A DNA stretch of 64,000 bases from NCBI GenBank assembly GCA_930367205.1, contig OV884014.1, positions 111,365,138 through 111,429,137 of the forward strand, read 5' to 3'. Numbering within the stretch: position 1 is the stretch's first letter; the number at the start of each line of letters is the position of its first letter. This document shows, in pieces, positions 14,901-28,498 of the stretch. The stretch comes from Acanthosoma haemorrhoidale (taxonomy: Eukaryota; Arthropoda; Insecta; Hemiptera; Acanthosomatidae). A program made the position numbers and the translations under genes. The notes beneath the pieces are model-generated. The model was given only the letters and a program-made list of their open reading frames with translations. It did no database searches and was not told the DNA's origin.

Positions 14901-15109
14901 ACCTAACCAGAGAAAATAACGTCAAAATATAGCATTTGTAAAAGAATGGGATTTTTAGCTGAAATAGTGAGCTCCTTGTGCCTCGTGTTCTCCTGATACC
15001 TAACCAGAGAAAAAAACGTCAAAATATAGCATTTGTAAAAGAATGGGATTTTTAACTGAAATAGTGAGCTCCTTGTGCCTCGTGTTCTCCTGATACCTAA
15101 CCAGAGCAA
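2951..15109. repeat. Left-part higher-order repeats (2.8, 3.4, 4.0 and 6.2 kb offsets)
   Basis: Rare variants recur at fixed distances. ATGATATTT is at 2951, 6996 and 13196. GCTAGAATAG is at 3936, 7981, 10779 and 14181. ACGTCAACATG is at 8621, 11419 and 14821. GTAAAAAAATGG is at 5921, 9518 and 12316. These give offsets of 4045 (2951-6996, 3936-7981), 2798 (7981-10779, 8621-11419, 9518-12316), 3402 (10779-14181, 11419-14821) and 6200 (6996-13196). The 5921-9518 step is 3597, which is 3402 plus 195. Confidence 0.85.
4176..4815. repeat. Paired-short-monomer module, copy 1
   Basis: Two 76-bp monomers start 564 bp apart (4176 and 4740). Between them lie monomers marked by ATATCGTC, a divergent AAGCAC unit, TGTGCTCC units and an ATACCGTC unit. 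The same 564-bp spacing recurs at 24008/24572, 34141/34705 and 39257/39821, so this is a higher-order unit. Just downstream comes a monomer with GTTGTCCTG and CTATCTAGAG (4900). Confidence 0.88.
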
Positions 15110-17046
15110 ATAACGTCAAAATATAGCATTTGTAAAAGAATGGGATTTTTAGCTGAAATAGTGAGCCCCTTGTGCCTCGTGTTCTCCTGATACCTAACCA
15201 GAGAAAATAACGTCAAAATGTAGCATTTTTAAAAGGTATGGGATTTTTAGCTAAAATAGTGAGCTCCTAGTGCCTCATGTCCTCCTGATACCTATCCAGA
15301 GAAAATAACGTCAAAATAAAGCACTTTTAAAAGAATGGAATTTTCAAGTAAAATAGTGAGCTTCTTGTGCCTCATGTTCTCCTGATACCTATCCAGAGAA
15401 AATAACGTCAAAATATAGCATTTGTAAAAGAATGGGATTTTTAGCTGAAATAGTGAGCCCCTTGTGCCTCGTGTTCTCCTGATACCTAACCAGAGAAAAT
15501 AACGTCAAAATATAGCATTTGTAAAAGAATGGGATTTTTAGCTGAAATAGTGAGCTCCTTGTGCCTCATGTTCTCCTGATACCTAACCAGAGAAAATAAC
15601 GTCAAAATATAACATTTGTAAAAGAATGGGATTTTTAGCTAAAATAGTGAGCTCCTAGTGCCTCCTGTTCTCCTGATACCTAACCAGTGAAAATAACGTC
15701 AAAATATAGCATTTGTAAAAGAATGGGATTTTTAACTGAAATAGTGAGCTCTTTGTGCCTCATGTTCTCCTGATACCTAACCAGAGAAAATAACGTCAAA
15801 ATGTAGCATTTTTAAAAGGTATGGGATTTTTAGCTGAAATAGTGAGCCCCTTGTGCCTCGTGTTCTCCTGATACCTTACCAGAGAAAATAACGTCCAAAT
15901 ATAGCATTTGTAAAAGAATGGGATTTTTAACTGAAATAGTGAGCTCCTTGTGCCTCATGTTCTCCTGATACCTAACCAGAGAAAATAACGTCAAAATGTA
16001 GCATTTTTAAAAGGTATGGGATTTTTAGCTAAAATAGTGAGCTCCTAGTGCCTCATGTTCTCCTGATACCTATCCAGAGAAAATAACGTCAAAATAAAGC
16101 ACTTTTAAAAGAATGGAATTTTCAAGTAAAATAGTGAGCTCCTAGTGCCTCATGTTCTCCTGATGCCTATCCAGAGAAAATAACGTCAAAATGTAGCATT
16201 TTTAAAAGGTATGGGATTTTTAGCTAAAATAGTGAGCTCCTTGTGCCTCATGTTCTCCTGATACCTAACCAGTGAAAATAACGTCAAAATATAGCATTTG
16301 TAAAAGAATGGGATTTTTAACTGAAATAGTGAGCTCCTTGTGCCTCATGTTCTCCTGATACCTAACCAGAGCAAATAACGTCAAAATATAGCATTTGTAA
16401 AAGAATGGGATTTTTAGCTGAAATAGTGAGCCCCTTGTGCCTCGTGTTCTCCTGATACCTAACCAGAGAAAATAACGTCAAAATATAGCATTTGTAAAAG
16501 AATGGGATTTTTAGCTGAAATAGTGAGCCCCTTGTGCCTCATGTTCTCCTGATACCTAACCAGAGCAAATAACGTCAAAATATAGCATTTGTAAAAGAAT
16601 GGGATTTTTAGCTAAAATAGTGAGCTCCTAGTGCCTCCTGTTCTCCTGATGCCTATCCAGAGAAAATAACGTCAAAATGTAGCATTTTTAAAAGGTATGG
16701 GATTTTTAGCTGAAATAGTGAGCCCCTTGTGCCTCGTGTTCTCCTGATACCTTACCAGAGAAAATAACGTCAAAATATAGCATTTGTAAAAGAATGGGAT
16801 TTTTAGCTGAAATAGTGAGCTTCTTGTGCCTCATGTTCTCCTGATACCTAACCAGAGCAAATAACGTCAAAATATAGCATTTGTAAAAGAATGGGATTTT
16901 TAGCTAAAATAGTTAGCTCCTAGTGCCTCCTGTTCTCCTGATACCTATCCAGAGAAAATAACGTCAAAATGTAGCATTTTTAAAAGGTATGGGATTTTTA
17001 GCTAAAATAGTGTGCTCCTAGTGCCTCCTGTTCTCCTGATACCTAT

Positions 17047-17588
17047 CCAGAGAAAATAACGCCAAAATATAGCATTTGTAAAAGAATGAGCTCCTTGTGC
17101 CTCATGTTCTCCTGATACCTAACCAGAGAAAATAACGTCAAAATAAAGCACTTTTAAAAGAATGGAATTTTCAAGTAAAATAGTGAGCTCCTAGTGCCAC
17201 ATGTTCTCCTGATACCTAACCAGAGAAAATAACGTCAAAATATAGCATTTTTAAAAGGTATGGGATTTTTAGCTAAAATAGTGTGCTCCTAGTGCCTCCT
17301 GTTCTCCTGATACCTATCCAGAGAAAATAACGTCAAAATAAAGCACTTTTAAAAGAATGGAATTTTCAAGTAAAATAGTGAGCTCCTAGTGCCTCATGTT
17401 CTCCTGATACCTAACCAGAGAAAATACCGTCAAAATATAGCATTTTTAAAAGGTATGGGATTTTTAGCTAAAATAGTGTGCTCCTAGTGTCTCCTGTTCT
17501 CCTGATACCTATCCAGAGAAAATAACGCCAAAATATAGCATTTGTAAAAGAATGAGCTCCTTGTGCCTCATGTTCTCCTGATACCTAA
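17047..17588. repeat. Paired-short-monomer module, 466-bp variant
   Basis: Short monomers start at 17047 and 17513, 466 bp apart, one 98-bp monomer less than the 564-bp form. The module carries a private GTGCCACATG variant (17196) shared only with the module at 28152. The GTTGTCCTG marker follows at 17673. Confidence 0.87.
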
Positions 17589-20500
17589 CCAGAGAAAATA
17601 ACGTCAAAATGTAGCATTTTTAAAAGGTATGGGATTTTTAGCTAAAATAGTGAGCTCCTAGTTCCTCATGTTGTCCTGATACCTATCTAGAGAAAATAAC
17701 GTCAAAATGTAGCCTTTTTAAAAGGTATGGGATTTTTAGCTAAAATAGTGAGCTCCTAGTGCCTTCTGTTCTCCTGATACCTAACCAGAGAAAATAACGT
17801 CAAAATGTAGCATTTTTAAAAGGTATGGGATTTTTAGCTAAAATAGTGAGCTCCTAGTGCCTCCTGTTCTCCTGATGCCTATCCAGAGAAAATAACGTCA
17901 AAATATAGCATTTGTAAAAGAATGGGATTTTTAGCTGATATAGTGAGCCCCTTGTGCCTCGTGTTCTCCTGATACCTAACCAGAGAAAATAACGTCAAAA
18001 TATAGCATTTGTAAAAGAATGGGATTTTTAGCTGAAATAGTGAGCTCCTTGTGCCTCATGTTCTCCTGATACCTAACCAGAGAAAATAACGTCAAAATAT
18101 AGCATTTGTAAAAGAATGGGATTTTTAGCTAAAATAGTGAGCTGCTAGTGCCTCCTGTTCTCCTGATACCTAACCAGTGAAAATAACGTCAAAATATAGC
18201 ATTTGTAAAAGAATGGGATTTTTAACTGAAATAGTGAGCTCCTTGTGCCTCATGTTCTCCTGATACCTAACCAGAGCAAATAACGTCAAAATATAGCATT
18301 TGTAAAAGAATGGGATTTTTAGCTGAAATAGTGAGCCCCTTGTGCCTCGTGTTCTCCTGATACCTTACCAGAGAAAATAACGTCCAAATATAGCATTTGT
18401 AAAAGAATGGGATTTTTAACTGAAATAGTGAGCTCCTTGTGCCTCATGTTCTCCTGATACCTAACCAGAGAAAATAACGTCAAAATGTAGCATTTTTAAA
18501 AGGTATGGGATTTTTAGCTAAAATAGTGAGCTCCTAGTGCCTCATGTTCTCCTGATACCTATCCAGAGAAAATAACGTCAAAATAAAGCACTTTTAAAAG
18601 AATGGAATTTTCAAGTAAAATAGTGAGCTCCTAGTGCCTCATGTTCTCCTGATACCTATCCAGAGAAAATAACGTCAAAATGTAGCATTTTTAAAAGGTA
18701 TGGGATTTTTAGCTAAAATAGTGAGCTCCTTGTGCCTCATGTTCTCCTGATACCTAACCAGAGAAAATAACGTCAAAATATAGCATTTGTAAAAGAATGG
18801 GATTTTTAACTGAAATAGTGAGCTCCTTGTGCCTCTTGTTCTCCTGATACCTAACCAGAGAAAATAACGTCCAAATATAGCATTTGTAAAAGAATGGGAT
18901 TTTTAGCTGAAATAGTGAGCCCCTTGTGCCTCGTGTTCTCCTGATACCTTACCAGAGAAAATAACGTCAAAATATAGCATTTGTAAAAGAATGGGATTTT
19001 TAGCTGAAATAGTGAGCCCCTTGTGCCTCATGTTCTCCTGATACCTAACCAGAGCAAATAACGTCAAAATATAGCATTTGTAAAAGAATGGGATTTTTAG
19101 CTAAAATAGTGAGCTCCTAGTGCCTCCTGTTCTCCTGATGCCTATCCAGAGAAAATAACGTCAAAATGTAGCATTTTTAAAAGGTATGGGATTTTTAGCT
19201 AAAATAGTGAGCCCCTTGTGCCTCGTGTTCTCCTGATACCTAACCAGAGAAAATAACGTCAAAATATAGCATTTGTAAAAGAATGGGATTTTTAGCTGAA
19301 ATAGTGAGCTCCTTGTGCCTCGTGTTCTCCTGATACCTAACCAGAGAAAAAAACGTCAAAATATAGCATTTGTAAAAGAATGGGATTTTTAGCTGAAATA
19401 GTGAGCTCCTTGTGCCTCGTGTTCTCCTGATACCTAACCAGAGCAAATAACGTCAAAATATAGCATTTGTAAAAGAATGGGATTTTTAGCTGAAATAGTG
19501 AGCCCCTTGTGCCTCGTGTTCTCCTGATACCTAACCAGAGAAAATAACGTGAAAATGTAGCATTTTTAAAAGGTATGGGATTTTTAGCTAAAATAGTGAG
19601 CTCCTAGTGCCTCATGTCCTCCTGATACCTATCCAGAGAAAATAACGTCAAAATATAGCATTTGTAAAAGAATTGGATTTTTAGCTGAAATAGTGAGCCC
19701 CTTGTGCCTCATGTTCTCCTGATACCTAACCAGAGAAAATAACGTCAAAATATAGCATTTGTAAAAGAATGGGATTTTTAGCTGAAATAGTGAGCTCCTT
19801 GTGCCTCATGTTCTCCTGATACCTAACCAGAGAAAATAACGTCAAAATATAGCATTTGTAAAAGAATGGGATTTTTAGCTAAAATAGTGAGCTCCTAGTG
19901 CCTCCTGTTCTCCTGATACCTAACCAGTGAAAATAACGTCAAAATATAGCATTTGTAAAAGAATGGGATTTTTAACTGAAATAGTGAGCTCCTTGTGCCT
20001 CATGTTCTCCTGATACCTAACCAGAGAAAATAACGTCAAAATGTAGCATTTTTAAAAGGTATGGGATTTTTAGCTAAAATAGTGAGCCCCTTGTGCCTCG
20101 TGTTCTCCTGATACCTAACCAGAGCAAATAACGTCAAAATATAGCATTTGTAAAAGAATGGGATTTTTAGCTGAAATAGTGAGCTCCTTGTGCCTCGTGT
20201 TCTCCTGATACCTAACCAGAGAAAATAACGTCAAAATATAGCATTTGTAAAAGAATGGGATTTTTAACTGAAATAGTGAGCTCCTTGTGCCTCGTGTTCT
20301 CCTGATACCTAACCAGAGCAAATAACGTCAAAATATAGCATTTGTAAAAGAATGGGATTTTTAGCTGAAATAGTGAGCCCCTTGTGCCTCGTGTTCTCCT
20401 GATACCTAACCAGAGAAAATAACGTCAAAATGTAGCATTTTTAAAAGGTATGGGATTTTTAGCTAAAATAGTGAGCTCCTAGTGCCTCATGTCCTCCTGA

Positions 20501-23500
20501 TACCTATCCAGAGAAAATAACGTCAAAATAAAGCACTTTTAAAAGAATGGAATTTTCAAGTAAAATAGTGAGCTTCTTGTGCCTCATGTTCTCCTGATAC
20601 CTATCCAGAGCAAATAACGTCAAAATATAGCATTTGTAAAAGAATGGGATTTTTAGCTGAAATAGTGAGCTCCTTGTGCCTCATGTTCTCCTGATACCTA
20701 ACCAGAGAAAATAACGTCAAAATATAGCATTTGTAAAAGAATGGGATTTTTAGCTAAAATAGTGAGCTCCTAGTGCCTCCTGTTCTCCTGATGCCTATCC
20801 AGAGAAAATAACGTCAAAATATAGCATTTGTAAAAGAATGGGATTTTTAGCTGAAATAGTGAGCCCCTTGTGCCTCGTGTTCTCCTGATACCTAACCAGA
20901 GAAAATAACGTCAAAATATAGCATTTGTAAAAGAATGGGATTTTTAGCTGAAATAGTGAGCTCCTTGTGCCTCATGTTCTCCTGATACCTAACCAGAGAA
21001 AATAACGTCAAAATATAGCATTTTTAAAAGGTATGGGATTTTTAGCTAAAATAGTGAGCTCCTTGTGCCTCATGTTCTCCTGATACCTAACCAGTGAAAA
21101 TAACGTCAAAATATAGCATTTGTAAAAGAATGGGATTTTTAACTGAAATAGTGAGCTCCTTGTGCCTCATGTTCTCCTGATACCTAACCAGAGCAAATAA
21201 CGTCAAAATATAGCATTTGTAAAAGAATGGGATTTTTAGCTGAAATAGTGAGCCCCTTGTGCCTCGTGTTCTCCTGATACCTTACCAGAGAAAATAACGT
21301 CCAAATATAGCATTTGTAAAAGAATGGGATTTTTAGCTACAATAGTGAGCTCCTTGTGCCTCATGTTCTCCTGATACCTAACCAGAGCAAATAACGTCAA
21401 AATATAGCATTTGTAAAAGAATGGGATTTTTAGCTGAAATAGTGAGCCCCTTGTGCCTCGTGTTCTCCTGATACCTTACCAGAGAAAATAACGTCAAAAT
21501 ATAGCATTTCTAAAAGAATGGGATTTTTAGCTGAAATAGTGAGCCCCTTGTGCCTCATGTTCTCCTGATACCTAACCAGAGCAAATAACGTCAAAATATA
21601 GCATTTGTAAAAGGATGGGATTTTTAGCTAAAATAGTGAGCTCCTAGTGCCTCCTGTTCTCCTGATGCCTATCCAGAGAAAATAACGTCAACATGTAGCA
21701 TTTTTAAAAGGTATGGGATTTTTAGCTAAAATAGTGAGCCCCTTGTGCCTCGTGTTCTCCTGATACCTAACCAGAGAAAATAACGTCAAAATATAGCATT
21801 TGTAAAAGAATGGGATTTTTAGCTGAAATAGTGAGCTCCTTGTGCCTCGTGTTCTCCTGATACCTAACCAGAGAAAAAAACGTCAAAATATAGCATTTGT
21901 AAAAGAATGGGATTTTTAACTGAAATAGTGAGTTCCTTGTGCCTCGTGTTCTCCTGATACCTAACCAGAGCAAATAACGTCAAAATATAGCATTTGTAAA
22001 AGAATGGGATTTTTAGCTGAAATAGTGAGCCCCTTGTGCCTCGTGTTCTCCTGATACCTAACCAGAGAAAATAACGTCAAAATGTAGCATTTTTAAAAGG
22101 TATGGGATTTTTAGCTAAAATAGTGAGCTCCTAGTGCCTCATGTCCTCCTGATACCTATCCAGAGAAAATAACGTCAAAATAAAGCACTTTTAAAAGAAT
22201 GGAATTTTCAAGTAAAATAGTGAGCTTATTGTGCCTCATGTTCTCCTGATACCTAACCAGAGCAAATAACGTCAAAATATAGCATTTGTAAAAGAATGGG
22301 ATTTTTAGCTGAAATAGTGAGCCCCTTGTGCCTCGTGTTCTCCTGATACCTAACCAGAGAAAATAACGTCAAAATGTAGCATTTTTAAAAGGTATGGGAT
22401 TTTTAGCTAAAATAGTGAGCTCCTAGTGCCTCCTGTTCTCCTGATGCCTATCCAGAGAAAATAACGTCAAAATATAGCATTTGTAAAAGAATGGGATTTT
22501 TAGCTGAAATAGTGAGCCCCTTGTGCCTCGTGTTCTCCTGATACCTAACCAGAGAAAATAACGTCAAAATATAGCATTTGTAAAAGAATGGGATTTTTAG
22601 CTGAAATAGTGAGCTCCTTGTGCCTCATGTTCTCCTGATACCTAACCAGAGAAAATAACGTCAAAATATAGCATTTGTAAAAGAATGGGATTTTTAGCTA
22701 AAATAGTGAGCTCCTAGTGCCTCCTGTTCTCCTGATACCTAACCAGTGAAAATAACGTCAAAATATAGCATTTGTAAAAGAATGGGATTTTTAGCTGAAA
22801 TAGTGAGCCCCTTGTGCCTCGTGTTCTCCTGATACCTTACCAGAGAAAATAACGTCCAAATATAGCATTTGTAAAAGAATGGGATTTTTAACTGAAATAG
22901 TGAGCTCCTTGTGCCTCATGTTCTCCTGATACCTAACCAGAGAAAATAACGTCAAAATGTAGCATTTTTAAAAGGTATGGGATTTTTAGCTAAAATAGTG
23001 AGCTCCTAGTGCCTCATGTTCTCCTGATACCTATCCAGAGAAAATAACGTCAAAATAAAGCACTTTTAAAAGAATGGAATTTTCAAGTAAAATAGTGAGC
23101 TCCTAGTGCCTCATGTTCTCCTGATGCCTATCCAGAGAAAATAACGTCAAAATGTAGCATTTTTAAAAGGTATGGGATTTTTAGCTAAAATAGTGAGCTC
23201 CTTGTGCCTCATGTTCTCCTGATACCTAACCAGTGAAAATAACGTCAAAATATAGCATTTGTAAAAGAATGGGATTTTTAACTGAAATAGTGAGCTCCTT
23301 GTGCCTCATGTTCTCCTGATACCTAACCAGAGCAAATAACGTCAAAATATAGCATTTGTAAAAGAATGGGATTTTTAGCTGAAATAGTGAGCCCCTTGTG
23401 CCTCGTGTTCTCCTGATACCTTACCAGAGAAAATAACGTCAAAATATAGCATTTGTAAAAGAATGGGATTTTTAGCTGAAATAGTGAGCCCCTTGTGCCT

Positions 23501-24007
23501 CATGTTCTCCTGATACCTAACCAGAGCAAATAACGTCAAAATATAGCATTTGTAAAAGAATGGGATTTTTAGCTAAAATAGTGAGCTCCTAGTGCCTCCT
23601 GTTCTCCTGATACCTATCCAGAGAAAATAACGTCAAAATGTAGCATTTTTAAAAGGTATGGGATTTTTAGCTGAAATAGTGAGCCCCTTGTGCCTCGTGT
23701 TCTCCTGATACCTTACCAGAGAAAATAACGTCAAAATATAGCATTTGTAAAAGAATGGGATTTTTAGCTGAAATAGTGAGCTTCTTGTGCCTCATGTTCT
23801 CCTGATACCTAACCAGAGCAAATAACGTCAAAATATAGCATTTGTAAAAGAATGGGATTTTTAGCTAAAATAGTTAGCTCCTAGTGCCTCCTGTTCTCCT
23901 GATGCCTATCCAGAGAAAATAACGTCAAAATGTAGCATTTTTAAAAGGTATGGGATTTTTAGCTAAAATAGTGTGCTCCTAGTGCCTCCTGTTCTCCTGA
24001 TACCTAT

Positions 24008-24647
24008 CCAGAGAAAATAACGCCAAAATATAGCATTTGTAAAAGAATGAGCTCCTTGTGCCTCATGTTCTCCTGATACCTAACCAGAGAAAATATCGTC
24101 AAAATGTAGCATTTTTAAAAGGTATGGGATTTTTAGCTAAAATAGTGAGCTCCTAGTGTCTCATGTTCTCCTGATGCCTAACCAGAGAAAATAACGTCAA
24201 AATAAAGCACTTTTAAAAGAAAGGAATTTTCAAGTAAAATAGTGAGCTCCTAGTGCCTCATGTTCTCCTGATACCTAACCAGAGAAAATAACGTCAAAAT
24301 ATAGCATTTTTAAAAGGTATGGGATTTTTAGCTAAAATAGTGTGCTCCTAGTGCCTCCTGTTCTCCTGATACCTATCCAGAGAAAATAACGTCAAAATAA
24401 AGCACTTTTAAAAGAATGGAATTTTCAAGTAAAATAGTGAGCTCCTAGTGCCTCATGTTCTCCTGATACCTAACCAGAGAAAATACCGTCAAAATATAGC
24501 ATTTTTAAAAGGTATGGGATTTTTAGCTAAAATAGTGTGCTCCTAGTGTCTCCTGTTCTCCTGATACCTATCCAGAGATAATAACGCCAAAATATAGCAT
24601 TTGTAAAAGAATGAGCTCCTTGTGCCTCATGTTCTCCTGATACCTAA
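24008..24647. repeat. Paired-short-monomer module, 564-bp form
   Basis: Short monomers start at 24008 and 24572. The second has a private AGAGATAATAACG change. The marker GTTGTCCTG follows at 24732. The internal order matches the modules at 4176, 34141 and 39257. Confidence 0.87.
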
Positions 24648-27600
24648 CCAGAGAAAATAACGTCAAAATGTAGCATTTTTAAAAGGTATGGGATTTTTAG
24701 CTAAAATAGTGAGCTCCTAGTTCCTCATGTTGTCCTGATACCTATCTAGAGAAAATAACGTCAAAATGTAGCCTTTTTAAAAGGTATGGGATTTTTAGCT
24801 AAAATAGTGAGCTCCTAGTGCCTTCTGTTCTCCTGATACCTAACCAGAGAAAATAACGTCAAAATGTAGCATTTTTAAAAGGTATGGGATTTTTAGCTAA
24901 AATAGTGAGCTCCTAGTGCCTCCTGTTCTCCTGATGCCTATCCAGAGAAAATAACGTCAAAATATAGCATTTGTAAAAGAATGGGATTTTTAGCTGAAAT
25001 AGTGAGCCCCTTGTGCCTCGTGTTCTCCTGATACCTAACCAGAGAAAATAACGTCAAAATATAGCATTTGTAAAAGAATGGGATTTTTAGCTGAAATAGT
25101 GAGCTCCTTGTGCCTCATGTTCTCCTGATACCTAACCAGAGAAAATAACGTCAAAATATAGCATTTGTAAAAGAATGGGATTTTTAGCTAAAATAGTGAG
25201 CTCCTTGTGCCTCCTGTTCTCCTGATACCTAACCAGTGAAAATAACGTCAAAATATAGCATTTGTAAAAGAATGGGATTTTTAACTGAAATAGTGAGCTC
25301 CTTGTGCCTCATGTTCTCCTGATACCTAACCAGAGCAAATAACGTCAAAATATAGCATTTGTAAAAGAATGGGATTTTTAGCTGAAATAGTGAGCCCCTT
25401 GTGCCTCGTGTTCTCCTGATACCTTACCAGAGAAAATAACGTCCAAATATAGCATTTGTAAAAGAATGGGATTTTTAACTGAAATAGTGAGCTCCTTGTG
25501 CCTCATATTCTCCTGATACCTAACCAGAGAAAATAACGTCAAAATGTAGCATTTTTAAAAGGTATGGGATTTTTAGCTAAAATAGTGAGCTCCTAGTGCC
25601 TCATGTTCTCCTGATACCTATCCAGAGAAAATAACGTCAAAATAAAGCACTTTCAAAAGAATGGAATTTTCAAGTAAAATAGTGAGCTCCTAGTGCCTCA
25701 TGTTCTCCTGATGCCTATCCAGAGAAAATAACGTCAAAATGTAGCATTTTTAAAAGGTATGGGATTTTTAGCTAAAATAGTGAGCTCCTTGTGCCTCATG
25801 TTCTCCTGATACCTAACCAGTGAAAATAACGTCAAAATATAGCATTTGTAAAAGAATGGGATTTTTAACTGAAATAGTGAGCTCCTTGTGCCTCATGTTC
25901 TCCTGATACCTAACCAGAGCAAATAACGTCAAAATATAGCATTTGTAAAAGAATGGGATTTTTAGCTGAAATAGTGAGCCCCTTGTGCCTCGTGTTCTCC
26001 TGATACCTAACCAGAGAAAATAACGTCAAAATATAGCATTTGTAAAAGAATGGGATTTTTAGCTGAAATAGTGAGCCCCTTGTGCCTCATGTTCTCCTGA
26101 TACCTAACCAGAGCAAATAACGTCAAAATATAGCATTTGTAAAAGAATGGGATTTTTAGCTAAAATAGTGAGCTCCTAGTGCCTCCTGTTCTCCTGATGC
26201 CTATCCAGAGAAAATAACGTCAAAATGTAGCATTTTTAAAAGGTATGGGATTTTTAGCTAAAATAGTGAGCCCCTTGTGCCTCGTGTTCTCCTGATACCT
26301 AACCAGAGAAAATAACGTCAAAATATAGCATTTGTAAAAGAATGGGATTTTTAGCTGAAATAGTGAGCTCCTTGTGCCTCGTGTTCTCCTGATACCTAAC
26401 CAGAGAAAAAAACGTCAAAATATAGCATTTGTAAAAGAATGGGATTTTTAACTGAAATAGTGAGCTCCTTGTGCCTCGTGTTCTCCTGATACCTAACCAG
26501 AGCAAATAACGTCAAAATATAGCATTTGTAAAAGAATGGGATTTTTAGCTGAAATAGTGAGCCCCTTGTGCCTCGTGTTCTCCTGATACCTAACCAGAGA
26601 AAATAACGTGAAAATGTAGCATTTTTAAAAGGTATGGGATTTTTAGCTAAAATAGTGAGCTCCTAGTGCCTCATGTCCTCCTGATACCTATCCAGAGAAA
26701 ATAACGTCAAAATATAGCATTTGTAAAAGAATGGGATTTTTAGCTGAAATAGTGAGCCCCTTGTGCCTCGTGTTCTCCTGATACCTAACCAGAGAAAATA
26801 ACGTCAAAATGTAGCATTTTTAAAAGGTATGGGATTTTTAGCTAAAATAGTGAGCTCCTAGTGCCTCCTGTTCTCCTGATGCCTATCCGGAGAAAATAAC
26901 GTCAAAATATAGCATTTGTAAAAGAATGGGATTTTTAGCTGAAATAGTGAGCCCCTTGTGCCTCGTGTTCTCCTGATACCTTACCAGAGAAAATAACGTC
27001 CAAATATAGCATTTGTAAAAGAATGGGATTTTTAACTGAAATAGTGAGCTCCTTGTGCCTCATGTTCTCCTGATACCTAACCAGAGAAAATAACGTCAAA
27101 ATGTAGCATTTTTAAAAGGTATGGGATTTTTAGCTAAAATAGTGAGCTCCTAGTGCCTCATGTTCTCCTGATACCTATCCAGAGAAAATAACGTCAAAAT
27201 AAAGCACTTTTAAAAGAATGGAATTTTCAAGTAAAATAGTGAGCTCCTAGTGCCTCATGTTCTCCTGATGCCTATCCAGAGAAAATAACGTCAAAATGTA
27301 GCATTTTTAAAAGGTATGGGATTTTTAGCTAAAATAGTGAGCTCCTTGTGCCTCATGTTCTCCTGATACCTAACCAGTGAAAATAACGTCAAAATATAGC
27401 ATTTGTAAAAGAATGGGATTTTTAACTGAAATAGTGAGCTCCTTGTGCCTCATGTTCTCCTGATACCTAACCAGAGCAAATAACGTCAAAATATAGCATT
27501 TGTAAAAGAATGGGATTTTTAGCTGAAATAGTGAGCCCCTTGTGCCTCGTGTTCTCCTGATACCTTACCAGAGAAAATAACGTCAAAATATAGCATTTGT

Positions 27601-28151
27601 AAAAGAATGGGATTTTTAGCTGAAATAGTGAGCCCCTTGTGCCTCATGTTCTCCTGATACCTAACCAGAGAAAATAACGTCAAAATATAGCATTTGTAAA
27701 AGAATGGGATTTTTAGCTAAAATAGTGAGCTCCTAGTGCCTCCTGTTCTCCTGATGCCTATCCAGAGAAAATAACGTCAAAATGTAGCATTTTTAAAAGG
27801 TATGGGATTTTTAGCTGAAATAGTGAGCCCCTTGTGCCTCGTGTTCTCCTGATACCTTACCAGAGAAAATAACGTCAAAATATAGCATTTGTAAAAGAAT
27901 GGGATTTTTAGCTGAAATAGTGAGCTTCTTGTGCCTCATGTTCTCCTGATACCTAACCAGAGCAAATAACGTCAAAATATAGCATTTGTAAAAGAATGGG
28001 ATTTTTAGCTAAAATAGTTAGCTCCTAGTGCCTCCTGTTCTCCTGATGCCTATCCAGAGAAAATAACGTCAAAATGTAGCATTTTTAAAAGGTATGGGAT
28101 TTTTAGCTAAAATAGTGTGCTCCTAGTGCCTCCTGTTCTCCTGATACCTAT

Positions 28152-28498
28152 CCAGAGAAAATAACGCCAAAATATAGCATTTGTAAAAGAATGAGCTCCT
28201 TGTGCCTCATGTTCTCCTGATACCTAACCAGAGAAAATAACGTCAAAATAAAGCACTTTTAAAAGAATGGAATTTTCAAGTAAAATAGTGAGCTCCTAGT
28301 GCCACATGTTCTCCTGATACCTAACCAGAGAAAATAACGTCAAAATATAGCATTTTTAAAAGGTATGGGATTTTTAGCTAAAATAGTGTGCTCCTAGTGT
28401 CTCCTGTTCTCCTGATACCTATCCAGAGAAAATAACGCCAAAATATAGCATTTGTAAAAGAATGAGCTCCTTGTGCCTCATGTTCTCCTGATACCTAA
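28152..28498. repeat. Paired-short-monomer module, 271-bp contracted variant
   Basis: Short monomers start at 28152 and 28423, only 271 bp apart. This is 195 bp less than the sister module at 17047, with which it shares the private GTGCCACATG variant. The missing part is the AAGCAC monomer plus the ATACCGTC monomer (97+98 bp), a clean loss of two units. Confidence 0.87.

Larger units (their letters stand above)
15840..26945. repeat. Large tandem super-repeat, copy 1 (about 11.1 kb)
   Basis: Private variants recur to the right at near-constant offsets: 16817 to 27922 and 16911 to 28016 (11105), 17673 to 28583 and 19240 to 30150 (10910), 21931 to 32064, 24732 to 34865 and 25508 to 35641 (10133). 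The offset falls in whole-monomer steps of 195 and 777 bp, so the two copies differ by loss or gain of two and of eight monomers. Similarity at this offset fails left of about 15.84k. Before that, a looser correspondence at 11396 bp (14903 to 26299) is seen. Confidence 0.82.
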